From NCBI RefSeq assembly GCF_900115205.1, contig NZ_FOYQ01000002.1, positions 310,001 to 374,000 on the forward strand: a stretch of DNA of 64,000 nt, in the 5' to 3' direction. Shown piece after piece: positions 1 to 8,322 of this stretch. The translations under genes and the position numbers were made by a program. Positions within the stretch are counted from its first letter, which is position 1, and each line of letters opens with the position of its first letter. This DNA comes from Robiginitalea myxolifaciens (GTDB lineage Bacteria > Bacteroidota > Bacteroidia > Flavobacteriales > Flavobacteriaceae). Under the pieces are notes generated by a model. The model did no database searches. It was not told where the DNA came from and worked only from the letters and a program-made list of their open reading frames with translations.

Positions 1-264
1 GATGACATCAAATCCGGCAAGCGGCAACATTTCCTCCCGGGTTTCCGCTTTCTTGTAAAAAGATTTCAGGCTGGCCGGAACCTTTTCCATTTTGTTGACT
101 ACGGTACAAAACGCACTGGTAACGCTGTTGCGAATGGTCAGATTCGCAGGGCTGCAGAGCGCAACGCCATGCTTTCGGCGTACGCATTCATGAATCAGTG
201 CCAGGCTGGTATCGTTGTCCGGGTCGATTTCTTCCCAGGGATACATTAAAAAACAGATATTCAT
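1..264 (-). CDS. Glutathione synthetase-like protein (GshB family), 3' part missing
   Basis: Partial gene: the 88 N-terminal codons are present, read leftwards from ATG at 264-262, and the rest lies beyond base 1. The N-terminus begins MNICFLMYPWEEIDPDND and continues with the segments ANLTIRNSV and LPLAGFDVI. This pattern resembles the N-terminal substrate domain of prokaryotic glutathione-synthetase-like ATP-grasp proteins. Such enzymes ligate glycine to gamma-glutamylcysteine, but related ATP-grasp ligases use other substrates and the ATP-grasp core is not visible here. The gene starts only 5 bases after the stop of the upstream symporter gene on the same strand, so the two probably share a transcript. 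The assignment is by recalled family resemblance and the substrate is uncertain. Confidence 0.6.
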   Translation of the reverse strand, partial: MNICFLMYPWEEIDPDNDTSLALIHECVRRKHGVALCSPANLTIRNSVTSAFCTVVNKMEKVPASLKSFYKKAETREEMLPLAGFDVI

Positions 265-269
265 GCTAT

Positions 270-1595
270 CTAAATTACTTCGTCCAAATGATCGTCCCAG
301 TTTTTAACCCTGGGTTTTCCCAATTTCCCTACAGATTTAGCTACCAGCATAGAAACCGTAGCATCCCCGGTAACATTGACCACCGTACGGCACATGTCCA
401 AAGGCCTGTCTACCGCAAAGATCAGTGCCAGCCCTATGGCCAGCTTATCAGCCGGAAAGTTGATCGATTCCAAAACGATGACCAGCATTACCATTCCCGC
501 ACCGGGAACCGCTGCGGAACCAATGGAAGCCAGTAATGCTGTGAGTATGATTGTTAGTTGTCCTCCCAGCGAAAGATCAAAGCCAAGCGCCTGGGCGATA
601 AATACCGCAGCCACACCCTGATACAAACTGGTACCGTCCATATTAATGGTAGCACCTACCGGGAGTACAAAGCTCGAAACTTCCTTATCTACCCCGATAT
701 GCTCTTCTACGCGCTCCATGGTAACGGGAAGTGTTGCCGCACTGGAGCTGGTGGAAAAGGCCAGCAATTGTGCCGGGGAAATCTTTCTGAGGAACTTGAT
801 CGGATTATATCGGGTAAAAGAAGAAACCACAATGCTGTAAAAGACAATCATGAGCAGCAAGCCGAGTACTACCACTCCTGAATATTTCAATAGGGCTAAC
901 AATAAATCCGGGTCACCTGAAGACACCACCACATTCGCCAATAAGGCAAAAACGGCAAAGGGAGCGGTAAGCATGATGAGGTCTACCATTTTCAGCACCA
1001 CATCGTTCAGGGAATCAAAGAATTTTTTCAGGGGTTTTGCAGCTTCCTCCCCGATCAGTAGCAGGCTAATACCAAAGAGCATAGTAAATACAATTACCTG
1101 CAACATCAGGCCATTGTCACTAACGGCGCGAAATGCGTTATCGGGAACCATATCGACCAGAAATTGTAAAGGGCCACTATCTTTTTGGCGACTCGCCTCT
1201 TCCAATTTGGATGTTACCCCGGAATCCGAGGCATAGGTTTCTGTGAGCTTGGCAATGGTATCTTCAGATATGCCGTCGCCAGGTTTGAGAATGTTTACCA
1301 AAATCAAGCCGAGGCTAATGGCCACAACCGTCGTTACGATGTAAATGCCTATGGTACGCAACCCAATGTTCCGAAACTTGCTGATATCTTTTAAATCGGA
1401 AATTCCCTTGATGAGCGAAGCGAGGATAAGGGGAATGGCAATAAGTTTGAGCAACTTTACGAAGATGGTGCCGAATGGATTGATCCAATCCTGTACAAAA
1501 CCTGCGCCCCAGTCGGGGTAGGTCATAACAAATCCGAAAACGATCCCCAGGAGCATCCCGATCAGAATTTGCCAGTGTAATTCGAGTTTTTTCAT
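270..1595 (-). CDS. Dicarboxylate/amino acid:cation symporter (DAACS, GltP/DctA type)
   Basis: 441-residue inner-membrane secondary transporter, the usual length for the GltP/DctA/SLC1 family. The N-terminus (MKKLELHWQILIGMLLG) is the first membrane helix. Visible signatures are the serine-rich loop STSSSAATLP, the NMDGT motif on TM7 (TINMDGTSLYQ), the second hairpin AAVPGAGMVML and the TM8 segment NVTGDATVSML. These form the substrate and sodium sites in known relatives. The family takes up glutamate, aspartate or C4-dicarboxylates with Na+ or H+; which one applies cannot be read from the sequence. It lies just upstream of the glutathione-synthetase-like gene, so a link between glutamate uptake and a glutamyl ligase is possible but inferred. 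Confidence 0.9.
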   Translation of the reverse strand: MKKLELHWQILIGMLLGIVFGFVMTYPDWGAGFVQDWINPFGTIFVKLLKLIAIPLILASLIKGISDLKDISKFRNIGLRTIGIYIVTTVVAISLGLILVNILKPGDGISEDTIAKLTETYASDSGVTSKLEEASRQKDSGPLQFLVDMVPDNAFRAVSDNGLMLQVIVFTMLFGISLLLIGEEAAKPLKKFFDSLNDVVLKMVDLIMLTAPFAVFALLANVVVSSGDPDLLLALLKYSGVVVLGLLLMIVFYSIVVSSFTRYNPIKFLRKISPAQLLAFSTSSSAATLPVTMERVEEHIGVDKEVSSFVLPVGATINMDGTSLYQGVAAVFIAQALGFDLSLGGQLTIILTALLASIGSAAVPGAGMVMLVIVLESINFPADKLAIGLALIFAVDRPLDMCRTVVNVTGDATVSMLVAKSVGKLGKPRVKNWDDHLDEVI

Positions 1596-1651
1596 GTGGC
1601 TGATTTGATTTGGAAGATACTATTTTGGGCAGACTTGCCCCAATTCACGGC

Positions 1652-2716
1652 TTACTTTCTCGCCAGTCGGTTGAGTAATTGGGCATCGGCAATAACCAGG
1701 GCGGCCATGGCCTCAACGATCGCGACAGCTCGAGGAACTACGCAGGGATCATGCCTCCCTTTACCCTGAACCGTTACTTCCTTACCTTCCTTGTCAATGG
1801 TGTCGTAAGATTGGATCAAGGTGGCTACAGGTTTGAACGCAACGTTGAAATAAATATCCATTCCATTGCTAATACCCCCTTGCACCCCACCGCTGAAATT
1901 GGTTTTTGTACTTCCATCGGAATTGAAAGCATCATTGTGGGCACTTCCTTTCATGGTTACCCCTTCGAATCCGCTCCCGTATTCAAACCCCTTTACCGCG
2001 TTAATACTCAGCATGGCGTGCCCAAGACGGGCATGGAGTTTATCAAAAACAGGATCTCCCAAGCCTTTGGGTACATTTTTGATAACACAACTCACCACCC
2101 CTCCAATGGTATCCCCTTCCTTGCGAACCTCGCGGATGAGTGCTTCCATTTGTTCGGCGGTTTCAGGATCCGGGCACCGTACCGGATTGTTTTCGGCCTG
2201 GGACAAATCCAATTCGTTATACGGCTTCTCCAAACGGACCTCGCCCACCTGACTTACATAGCCCTGTATGGTCACCGGGCTAATCAACTGTTTGGCGATC
2301 GCACCGGCAACTACCCGGCTTACTGTTTCACGGGCAGAACTCCGTCCACCTCCACGGTAATCGCGAAACCCATATTTCTGGTCAAAGGTATAATCGGCGT
2401 GAGAGGGCCTGTAGCTGTCCGCAATATGAGAGTAATCCTTGGATTTTTGATTGGTGTTTTGAATCAGGAAACCAATAGGTGACCCGGTGGTCTTCCCTTC
2501 GAATATTCCGGAATAGAACGCAACCTGATCGGGTTCTTTGCGTTGGGTAACGATAGCGGATTGACCCGGCCTGCGACGCGCAAGATCGCGATGAATCAAT
2601 TCCATGTCTACTTCCAGCCCAGCCGGACAACCGTCTATAATTCCGCCTAATCCGGCGCCATGGGATTCCCCGAAAGTCATCAGCCGAAAGGCGTTTCCAA
2701 ATGTATTTCCTGCCAT
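1652..2716 (-). CDS. aroC: Chorismate synthase
   Basis: 354-residue cytoplasmic enzyme for the last step of the shikimate pathway: 5-enolpyruvylshikimate-3-phosphate to chorismate and phosphate, with reduced FMN. Signatures include the N-terminal [18 protein letters not shown], the arginine-rich RRRPGQSA, the central [15 protein letters not shown] and [14 protein letters not shown] stretches, and the C-terminal [17 protein letters not shown]. All are diagnostic of AroC, and the length is normal. Translation starts at ATG 2716-2714. A match to the Bacteroidota -7 box (TACCTTTG on the minus strand) ends five bases before this codon, so the message may be nearly leaderless. The upstream neighbour is divergent, and the gene appears to be transcribed alone. 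Confidence 0.97.
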   Translation of the reverse strand: MAGNTFGNAFRLMTFGESHGAGLGGIIDGCPAGLEVDMELIHRDLARRRPGQSAIVTQRKEPDQVAFYSGIFEGKTTGSPIGFLIQNTNQKSKDYSHIADSYRPSHADYTFDQKYGFRDYRGGGRSSARETVSRVVAGAIAKQLISPVTIQGYVSQVGEVRLEKPYNELDLSQAENNPVRCPDPETAEQMEALIREVRKEGDTIGGVVSCVIKNVPKGLGDPVFDKLHARLGHAMLSINAVKGFEYGSGFEGVTMKGSAHNDAFNSDGSTKTNFSGGVQGGISNGMDIYFNVAFKPVATLIQSYDTIDKEGKEVTVQGKGRHDPCVVPRAVAIVEAMAALVIADAQLLNRLARK

Positions 2717-2721
2717 AAACC

Positions 2722-2729
2722 CAAAGGTA
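2722..2729 (-). promoter_or_regulatory. Candidate -7 box for aroC
   Basis: On the minus strand the bases read TACCTTTG, a match to the Bacteroidota -7 consensus TAnnTTTG. The box ends five bases before the aroC ATG, which would place the transcript start at or next to the start codon. No clear -33 TTG lies 17-23 bases further upstream, so this is a motif match only. Confidence 0.35.
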
Positions 2730-2828
2730 TTTAATCTTTTGATAACCCTTTGTTATTTAAACCTTCAACTTCGCGGGAACCCAGTAATCCAATAGGGTAA
2801 ATAACTTTATCTAAACAGAACTACCCCA

Positions 2829-3623
2829 TTGAAAAAGCGGAAAATAGATATTGCCTTGTTGGCTGAGGTAAAGCTCGGCACGGACCGCTGCCGCGCTAAT
2901 GAATTGCTATCTTACCTAAGCAGCATCAGCCCTAAGGCACTCATCCTCAATGGCTTGTTTGTTTCCGATTCTATTTCTGATATAAGTCAACTCAATAAAG
3001 TGCATCGGAAAGTCCTTAAGCGGATACAAAAAATGGCGCAAGGTGACACCGTAGTACATATAGTGGGAAAAGTAAATAAAAGCGCCTTGCACAAATTGGG
3101 GATTACCGAGGCGGGGGGATTCCGTTTCTCCAGGGAGTTAACTTTAAATTTACACGGCCAAGAAACCTGGATATTACCAGCGGAACAGGTAGTTGTTATG
3201 CGCAACATACCGATGCTTCGCTATCTGGCGGGAATTAGGGATTCTTTATTGGTTACTTTTTTTGCAGGGGGAATAAAAAGTCTGAATAGAAAAGTACTGG
3301 TGGCTAAATCCAATACCACACGACAAGACAAAAAATTTACGGATTTGGCCGTTGCCAGAAACCACAACGTCCTTATTAGCAGTCTGTGGGCCCATGAAGG
3401 GAAACAATGGAATGTTACACGTTCGGGAAATTGCCTGCTAATCAATTCCGGCGCCTGGTCTGGAAAATTGACTGCTCTCGAGTATGCGTTCAAACGTTGG
3501 AAGCTCTATCGCTACAGCGAGGACAAACTTCCAGCCTTTTTTGCAGATGAAGAATTAAAACACATGACCATCCGCAGCTTATTGTCCAATTTGGGTCGGT
3601 CGTCTAAAGCAGGGCTTCTTTGA
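2829..3623 (+). CDS. LpxH-like metallophosphatase homologue lacking all catalytic residues
   Basis: 264 residues, TTG start at 2829 giving MKKRKIDIALL, the N-terminus expected for flavobacterial UDP-2,3-diacylglucosamine diphosphatase-like proteins. Homology is clearest at the C-terminus (INSGAW, LTALEY, KRWKLYRY at about 205-229). Each metal-binding motif of the calcineurin-like fold is altered. The usual SDVHLG reads AEVKLG (12-17), NGDIID reads NGLFVS (41-46), GNHD reads GKVN (80-83), the HGD position reads PAE (about 117-119), and GHxH has lost both histidines (about 184-190). Metal-dependent hydrolysis therefore looks impossible. The frame is open throughout, so it may be a working pseudoenzyme or a young relic. 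Its 3' end overlaps the convergent oxidoreductase gene by 20 bases. Confidence 0.75.
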   Translation: MKKRKIDIALLAEVKLGTDRCRANELLSYLSSISPKALILNGLFVSDSISDISQLNKVHRKVLKRIQKMAQGDTVVHIVGKVNKSALHKLGITEAGGFRFSRELTLNLHGQETWILPAEQVVVMRNIPMLRYLAGIRDSLLVTFFAGGIKSLNRKVLVAKSNTTRQDKKFTDLAVARNHNVLISSLWAHEGKQWNVTRSGNCLLINSGAWSGKLTALEYAFKRWKLYRYSEDKLPAFFADEELKHMTIRSLLSNLGRSSKAGLL

Positions 3624-6528
3624 GGATAGTAACCGGGTGTTTGGCCTTCCGGCCGGTCCCGTCGTTTATTTGATGTCGGCAACTGGTACCGTTGGCCGCA
3701 AGGATCACCTCCTTATCTGTTTTTTCAATAGCTGGAAAAAGTTTTAAGCTTCCTACCTGCATGCTCACCTGGTAGTGCTCTTTTTCATAACCAAAAGAAC
3801 CCGCCATTCCACAACAACCCGAAGGAATGATGCTCACCTTATAATTCACCGGGAGGTTCAAGATGTCGAACGTAATTTTCTGATCCGACAAGGCCTTTTG
3901 ATAACAGTGATTATGGATCTTGACCGTTCGTTCTTCCCGGGTAAACAGCTCTGAATTCAGCTTACCTGAAGCTATTTCTGCTGCAAGGAATTCTTCAATA
4001 AGGAAACAATTTCCTGCTATGGCTTCCATATCTGACTGTTCCAGGCCAAAGCGCTTGTATTCGTCCCGGAATGTAAGTATGGCAGAGGGTTCGAGGCCTA
4101 GCAATGGGGTGTGTTGTCGGGCAAACTGCAGGAGTTCAGGTTTATTTTTATGTGCCAGTGCCCGTGCTTCTTCCAAAAATCCCTTTGAAATATAGGTCCG
4201 CCCGCTGTCGGCGTAGAACAGCTCAACTTCATAACCTAAGGCCAGGAGTAAGTCAATCGCATCCCGGCCCTGATCCACATCGAGGTAACGGGTAAATTCA
4301 TCAATGTAAAGCGCCACTTTCTGGCCAGGCTTGCTTGCCGACGCTACATCTTTTGCTTTACATTGCTTTTGGAGGTAGCTGTTGAAATTAAAATTGGATA
4401 CCGCGGGCAATTTGCGTTCCGGGGCCACTCCCATCAATTTTTTAACCAGCCCACCCCCTATTTTGCTTTGAAGCACCGCATTGCTCAGTCCTGCGAACCT
4501 GCTGTTGAGTGCATTGATACGCGTGCTGTGAGCAAACATTTTGCTTCTCAGACTATACCCGTTTTTCTCCTGATATTGGTACAGCATTTCTGCCTTCAAA
4601 GTAGCGACGTCTACATTACTGGGACATTCGCGCGCGCAGGCTTTGCAGCTCAGGCAGAGATCGTAAACCTCTTTCAGCTCCTTGTGGTCAAAGCGGTTTG
4701 CGGATTCCGAATGGGTTAAAAATTCCCTTAAGGTGTTAGCTCTTCCTCGTGTGGTATCCTTTTCATTCTTTGTGGCCTGGTAACTCGGACACATTGCTCC
4801 GGGCATCTGGTGTGATTTTCTGCAATCCCCACTGCCATTACACTTCTCGGCGGCCCGCAATATTCCCTGATTGTCTGAAAAATCAAAAAGGGTTTCGATT
4901 TCCGGTTCCTCCCGGTCCGGCTCGTAACGCAACGATCGATCCATGGGTAGGGCGTCGACAATCTTACCCGGATTGAGTATCCTATTGGGATCAAAGAGCG
5001 CTTTTACCGACTTGAGCAACTCGTAGTTCTGTTCTCCCAGTAGCAATGGGATAAATTCGGCCCGAACAATACCATCTCCGTGCTCTCCGCTAAAGGATCC
5101 ATTGTATTTACGGGTTAGTTTGGCTACCTCTGTGGTTATGGAACGAAACAGGATAACATCCTCGGATTCCTTCAGGTTGAGTATGGGCCTGAGATGAAGT
5201 TCGCCTGCTCCAGCATGGGCGTAATAAACTGCCTGTTGTTTGTAGCGATCCATGATCGCGGTAAACTCCATGATAAATGGTTTCAAATCGCCTAGCGCTA
5301 CTGCCGTGTCTTCGATACAGGCAACGGCTTTCTTATCCCCAATCATATTCCCCAGTAAGCCCAAACCTGCTTTGCGCAGGCTTATAGCCATCTGGATTTG
5401 ATCGCCATATAGCACCGGGTGTGCATAGGAATAACCCGATTTTTCGAGGGTTTTTAAAACCTTGCCTATTTCCTGCTCAAGTTCCGTTTCATCCTGCGCA
5501 CGTACTTCCAGCATGAGCAAGGCCGCGGGATCGCCATCCACAAAAAATCGATTTTCCTTGTGTTCCCTATTGTTCTTGGTACAATCCAGGATTACTTTAT
5601 CCATCATTTCGCAGAGATAGAGCCCATGCTCCATTACTGGCTTTACATCACTGAGGCAGCCTTCCAGGCTTTCATAATGCGGCACAATCATGGCACTGCA
5701 AGGCGGCGGCAGGACATCGAGTTGTAAGGTCAACTCGGTGGTAAACGCCAGGGTTCCCTCACTCCCGCAAAGCAATTGTGCCAGGTTAAAGGGCTCCTCC
5801 GCGCCAAAAGGGGAGGTTTCCAGTAGGAGATCCAGCGCATAGCCTGTATTCCTCCGGTGTATTTCGGGATTCGGGTATTTACTGCGAATACAAGCTGCAT
5901 TGGAGGGATCGGAAAGAATCGCTTCAAGTCCGCGATAAATTTCTCCCTCCAAACCCTGGGCTTCGGTTTGCGCCTTGAATTCGCTGGAATCGAGCGGTTG
6001 GATGGTAGCCGGACTTCCATCTGACAATAGGATCTTCATACCGACAACCTTATCCCGGGTTACCCCATAGCGAATGGAAGTGGTTCCGCTGGAATTATTT
6101 CCAGCCATTCCGCCAATCATGCAGCGATTAGACGTAGAAGTATTAGGACCGAAAAACAACCCAAAAGGTTTCAGATAGGCATTCAATTCGTCCCGCACTA
6201 CCCCGGGTTGCACTTTAATCTGCTGTTTCGCCTCGTCCAACTCAAGGATTCGGGTCATGTGTTTACTCACATCCACCACCAATCCGGGACCGACGCACTG
6301 ACCGGCGAGGGAGGTCCCTGCCGTACGTGGAATAAGCCCTATTTTATGGGTAGCAGCAAATTTCAGGAGCAATTGAATATCGGACTCGTTTTTGGGAAAC
6401 GCTACCCCCAACGGTTTGATTCGATATACCGAAGCGTCTGTAGCGTATAGGGTCCGCTGTAATTCATCCCATTGCAATTCGCCTTGAAGTAGGTCGCGAA
6501 GTTCGATCAGGTATTTTTCCGGAAGCAA
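3604..6528 (-). CDS. FAD-linked oxidase fused to Fe-S/CCG domains (D-lactate/glycolate dehydrogenase type)
   Basis: 974-residue fusion of a GlcD-like flavoprotein and a GlcF-like iron-sulfur part. The N-terminal half has the FAD_binding_4 fold (TAGTSLAGQCVGPGLVVDVS, then GGMAGNNSSGT) and an FAD-oxidase C-terminal domain with HAGAGELHLRP and SGEHGDGIVR. The second half has iron-sulfur cysteines, notably CLSCKACARECP near residue 630, and cysteine-rich CCG-type segments HNHCYQKA and IPSGCCGMAGSFGYE. Family members oxidise 2-hydroxyacids such as D-lactate or glycolate and pass electrons to quinone or cytochrome. The substrate is not determined. The start is TTG at 6528-6526; no better upstream start was seen. 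The long single-chain form is common in Bacteroidota. Confidence 0.87.
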   Translation of the reverse strand: MLPEKYLIELRDLLQGELQWDELQRTLYATDASVYRIKPLGVAFPKNESDIQLLLKFAATHKIGLIPRTAGTSLAGQCVGPGLVVDVSKHMTRILELDEAKQQIKVQPGVVRDELNAYLKPFGLFFGPNTSTSNRCMIGGMAGNNSSGTTSIRYGVTRDKVVGMKILLSDGSPATIQPLDSSEFKAQTEAQGLEGEIYRGLEAILSDPSNAACIRSKYPNPEIHRRNTGYALDLLLETSPFGAEEPFNLAQLLCGSEGTLAFTTELTLQLDVLPPPCSAMIVPHYESLEGCLSDVKPVMEHGLYLCEMMDKVILDCTKNNREHKENRFFVDGDPAALLMLEVRAQDETELEQEIGKVLKTLEKSGYSYAHPVLYGDQIQMAISLRKAGLGLLGNMIGDKKAVACIEDTAVALGDLKPFIMEFTAIMDRYKQQAVYYAHAGAGELHLRPILNLKESEDVILFRSITTEVAKLTRKYNGSFSGEHGDGIVRAEFIPLLLGEQNYELLKSVKALFDPNRILNPGKIVDALPMDRSLRYEPDREEPEIETLFDFSDNQGILRAAEKCNGSGDCRKSHQMPGAMCPSYQATKNEKDTTRGRANTLREFLTHSESANRFDHKELKEVYDLCLSCKACARECPSNVDVATLKAEMLYQYQEKNGYSLRSKMFAHSTRINALNSRFAGLSNAVLQSKIGGGLVKKLMGVAPERKLPAVSNFNFNSYLQKQCKAKDVASASKPGQKVALYIDEFTRYLDVDQGRDAIDLLLALGYEVELFYADSGRTYISKGFLEEARALAHKNKPELLQFARQHTPLLGLEPSAILTFRDEYKRFGLEQSDMEAIAGNCFLIEEFLAAEIASGKLNSELFTREERTVKIHNHCYQKALSDQKITFDILNLPVNYKVSIIPSGCCGMAGSFGYEKEHYQVSMQVGSLKLFPAIEKTDKEVILAANGTSCRHQINDGTGRKAKHPVTILKEALL

Positions 6529-6587
6529 GTCGACGATTTTAAGGGCTAAATTAAGTTTTTCTTAAGGGAAGAGCGGCAAATTAGGGC

Positions 6588-6595
6588 TATTTTTG
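6588..6595 (+). promoter_or_regulatory. Candidate -7 box for the barrel protein gene
   Basis: TATTTTTG matches the TAnnTTTG consensus and ends 21 bases before the ATG at 6617. No clear TTG element sits at the expected distance upstream, so support is limited. Confidence 0.35.
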
Positions 6596-6616
6596 GTGTG
6601 AACTAAATCTTAATTT

Positions 6617-7108
6617 ATGCGACCTTTATTAATTGTCTTTTGTTTCTTCGTTGGATCTATGGCCTATGGCCAATCCATCTCGAATCATGCCCTTGGATTG
6701 CGATTGGGTGACAGCGATGGATTTGGAGCTGAATTGTCTTACCAAAAGTCCCTGACCCGGGCTACCCGTCTCGAATTTAATCTGGGATGGCGCGATAACC
6801 GAAACTTCGACGCTTTTAAATTATCCGGACTTTACCAGTGGGTACGTCCTTTAGATGGTAACTTTAACTGGTACTACGGTGTAGGTGGCGGTTTGGGTAG
6901 TGTGGATTTTGATCCGGATCCGGATTTTGATAACGATGACGACGGTCTGTTCGTTTTTGGAGCAGGTAACATCGGGATCGAGTATAATTTTGATATCCCC
7001 TTATTATTATCCCTGGATTTCAGGCCTGAAATCGGGCTGATCGGATACGACGGATTTTCAGACAATCTGGATTTCGACATCGCCCTGGGAATCCGCTATC
7101 AATTTTGA
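6617..7108 (+). CDS. Predicted small outer-membrane beta-barrel protein
   Basis: 163 residues with a signal peptide (MRPLLIVFCFFVGSMAYGQS, cleavage probably after AYG or AYGQ). The mature part alternates polar and hydrophobic residues in short strands and ends in IRYQF, the terminal aromatic pattern recognised by the barrel assembly machinery. An acidic loop rich in Asp (DPDPDFDNDDD, about 99-109) could bind calcium or lie at the cell surface. Eight strands would fit this length. No enzymatic motif is visible and the function is unknown. The next gene follows on the same strand with a short gap and may share the transcript. Confidence 0.6.
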   Translation: MRPLLIVFCFFVGSMAYGQSISNHALGLRLGDSDGFGAELSYQKSLTRATRLEFNLGWRDNRNFDAFKLSGLYQWVRPLDGNFNWYYGVGGGLGSVDFDPDPDFDNDDDGLFVFGAGNIGIEYNFDIPLLLSLDFRPEIGLIGYDGFSDNLDFDIALGIRYQF

Positions 7109-7131
7109 TTGCCTTGGCGCAAACTTTTTCT

Positions 7132-8274
7132 ATGAAATACGAAGATTACAACAAAGCCCGTCCGTTGGCTTTGTTCAGCCTTTTGTCACTGTTTTTGCTA
7201 CTATTAGCAGCCTGTGAAACTGCTGCTCCAAATTCCTATGAAATCACAGGGGAACTGGCCGGAGATCTTCCGCAGGACACGCGTTTATTCCTGCGTAAGC
7301 AACTTTCGGATGCCAGCACCATTGACGTAGACACCGCAGTAATCACCGATGGTAAATTTGTCTTTCAGGGGAATATTGAAATACCTGAATTGCACTTCAT
7401 TTTTGTTGAAGGGCAACAAGGCGCGATTCCCCTCGTCCTGGAGGAAGGCGCTATTTGGATAGAAGGCCATAAAGACAGCCTGCGCCTGGTGCGTTTCGGG
7501 GGATCCCCGCAAAACGAAGCCTATTCCAGTTACCTTAACGGCGCCCGGGAACTGGGGGAACGCCGGGGTAGCATAAATCGCGATATGCAACAGGCGATGA
7601 TGCAAAAGGATACGGCAACCATGGAAGCGCTTCGGGAAGAATTCTTTGAACTACAATCCCGCATGAATGATTTTGAAAAAACCTTTGTGGAGGAGCATCC
7701 CGACGCATTGATATCTGCACTGCTTTTAAGCCGGATTCTCCAGAACAAAACGCAAACGGTGGCCACTATAAAGGAATTATACAATGGGCTTACCGCGGAA
7801 ATTCAAAGTTCCAATGCAGGTATGGAAATAGCGCGTCTGGTAGAATCTGAAGGAAGAACGGCCATTGGATCCAAAGCGCCGGCGTTTAGCGCCCCTACCC
7901 CTCAGGGAGATACCCTGGCATTAAAGGATGCCCTGGGTAAATACACCCTGGTAGATTTCTGGGCGGGATGGTGCCGACCCTGCCGCGCAGAGAACCCGAA
8001 CATCGTGCGGGTTTACCACAAGTATAAGGATAGAGGATTTACTGTGTTCGGGGTATCACTGGACCGCAATGAAGAGCAATGGGTACAAGCTATTGAGCAA
8101 GACGGCCTGGTATGGTCCCACGTGTCTAATGTGCGATATTTTGATGAAATAGCAGCCCTGTATAATGTGCGGGGAATCCCGGCGAGCTTCCTGCTGGATG
8201 AAAACGGCGTAATCATCGCCAAGAACCTCAGAGGTCCTGCCCTTGAGGCCAAGATCTCCGAATTATTGGATTAA
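7132..8274 (+). CDS. TlpA-like thiol:disulfide lipoprotein with DUF4369-type N-terminus
   Basis: 380 residues from ATG 7132; an in-frame TTG at 7105 overlaps the preceding stop and gives a poor signal sequence, so the ATG is preferred. The N-terminus has a hydrophobic stretch ending in the lipobox LLAAC (lipidated Cys about 28). Residues about 35-125 look like the DUF4369 beta-rich domain common in Bacteroidota. A helical linker follows, then a C-terminal AhpC/TSA-thioredoxin fold with FWAGWCRPC (CRPC near 281-284) and the cis-Pro region RGIPASF. It probably acts in the periplasm in thiol-disulfide exchange or cytochrome c/envelope protein maturation. The physiological partner is unknown. A strong hairpin terminator follows the stop. 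Confidence 0.85.
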   Translation: MKYEDYNKARPLALFSLLSLFLLLLAACETAAPNSYEITGELAGDLPQDTRLFLRKQLSDASTIDVDTAVITDGKFVFQGNIEIPELHFIFVEGQQGAIPLVLEEGAIWIEGHKDSLRLVRFGGSPQNEAYSSYLNGARELGERRGSINRDMQQAMMQKDTATMEALREEFFELQSRMNDFEKTFVEEHPDALISALLLSRILQNKTQTVATIKELYNGLTAEIQSSNAGMEIARLVESEGRTAIGSKAPAFSAPTPQGDTLALKDALGKYTLVDFWAGWCRPCRAENPNIVRVYHKYKDRGFTVFGVSLDRNEEQWVQAIEQDGLVWSHVSNVRYFDEIAALYNVRGIPASFLLDENGVIIAKNLRGPALEAKISELLD

Positions 8275-8276
8275 AA

Positions 8277-8308
8277 AAACCCGGCTACAATGGCCGGGTT
8301 TCTTTTTT
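8277..8308. terminator. Bidirectional intrinsic terminator
   Basis: Nine-base-pair stem AAACCCGGC / GCCGGGTTT (8277-8285 with 8293-8301), seven-base loop, followed by CTTTTTT on the plus strand and preceded by an A-run that serves as a U-run for the minus strand. It sits between two converging genes and should stop both. Confidence 0.9.
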
Positions 8309-8322
8309 AATTTTCTTTTTCC

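Noticed and set aside
1679-2482. Open frame of 267 codons on the plus strand inside aroC
   Set aside because: It is antisense to a well-matched aroC, shows no family pattern, and is low-complexity in composition for a real protein; a shadow frame.
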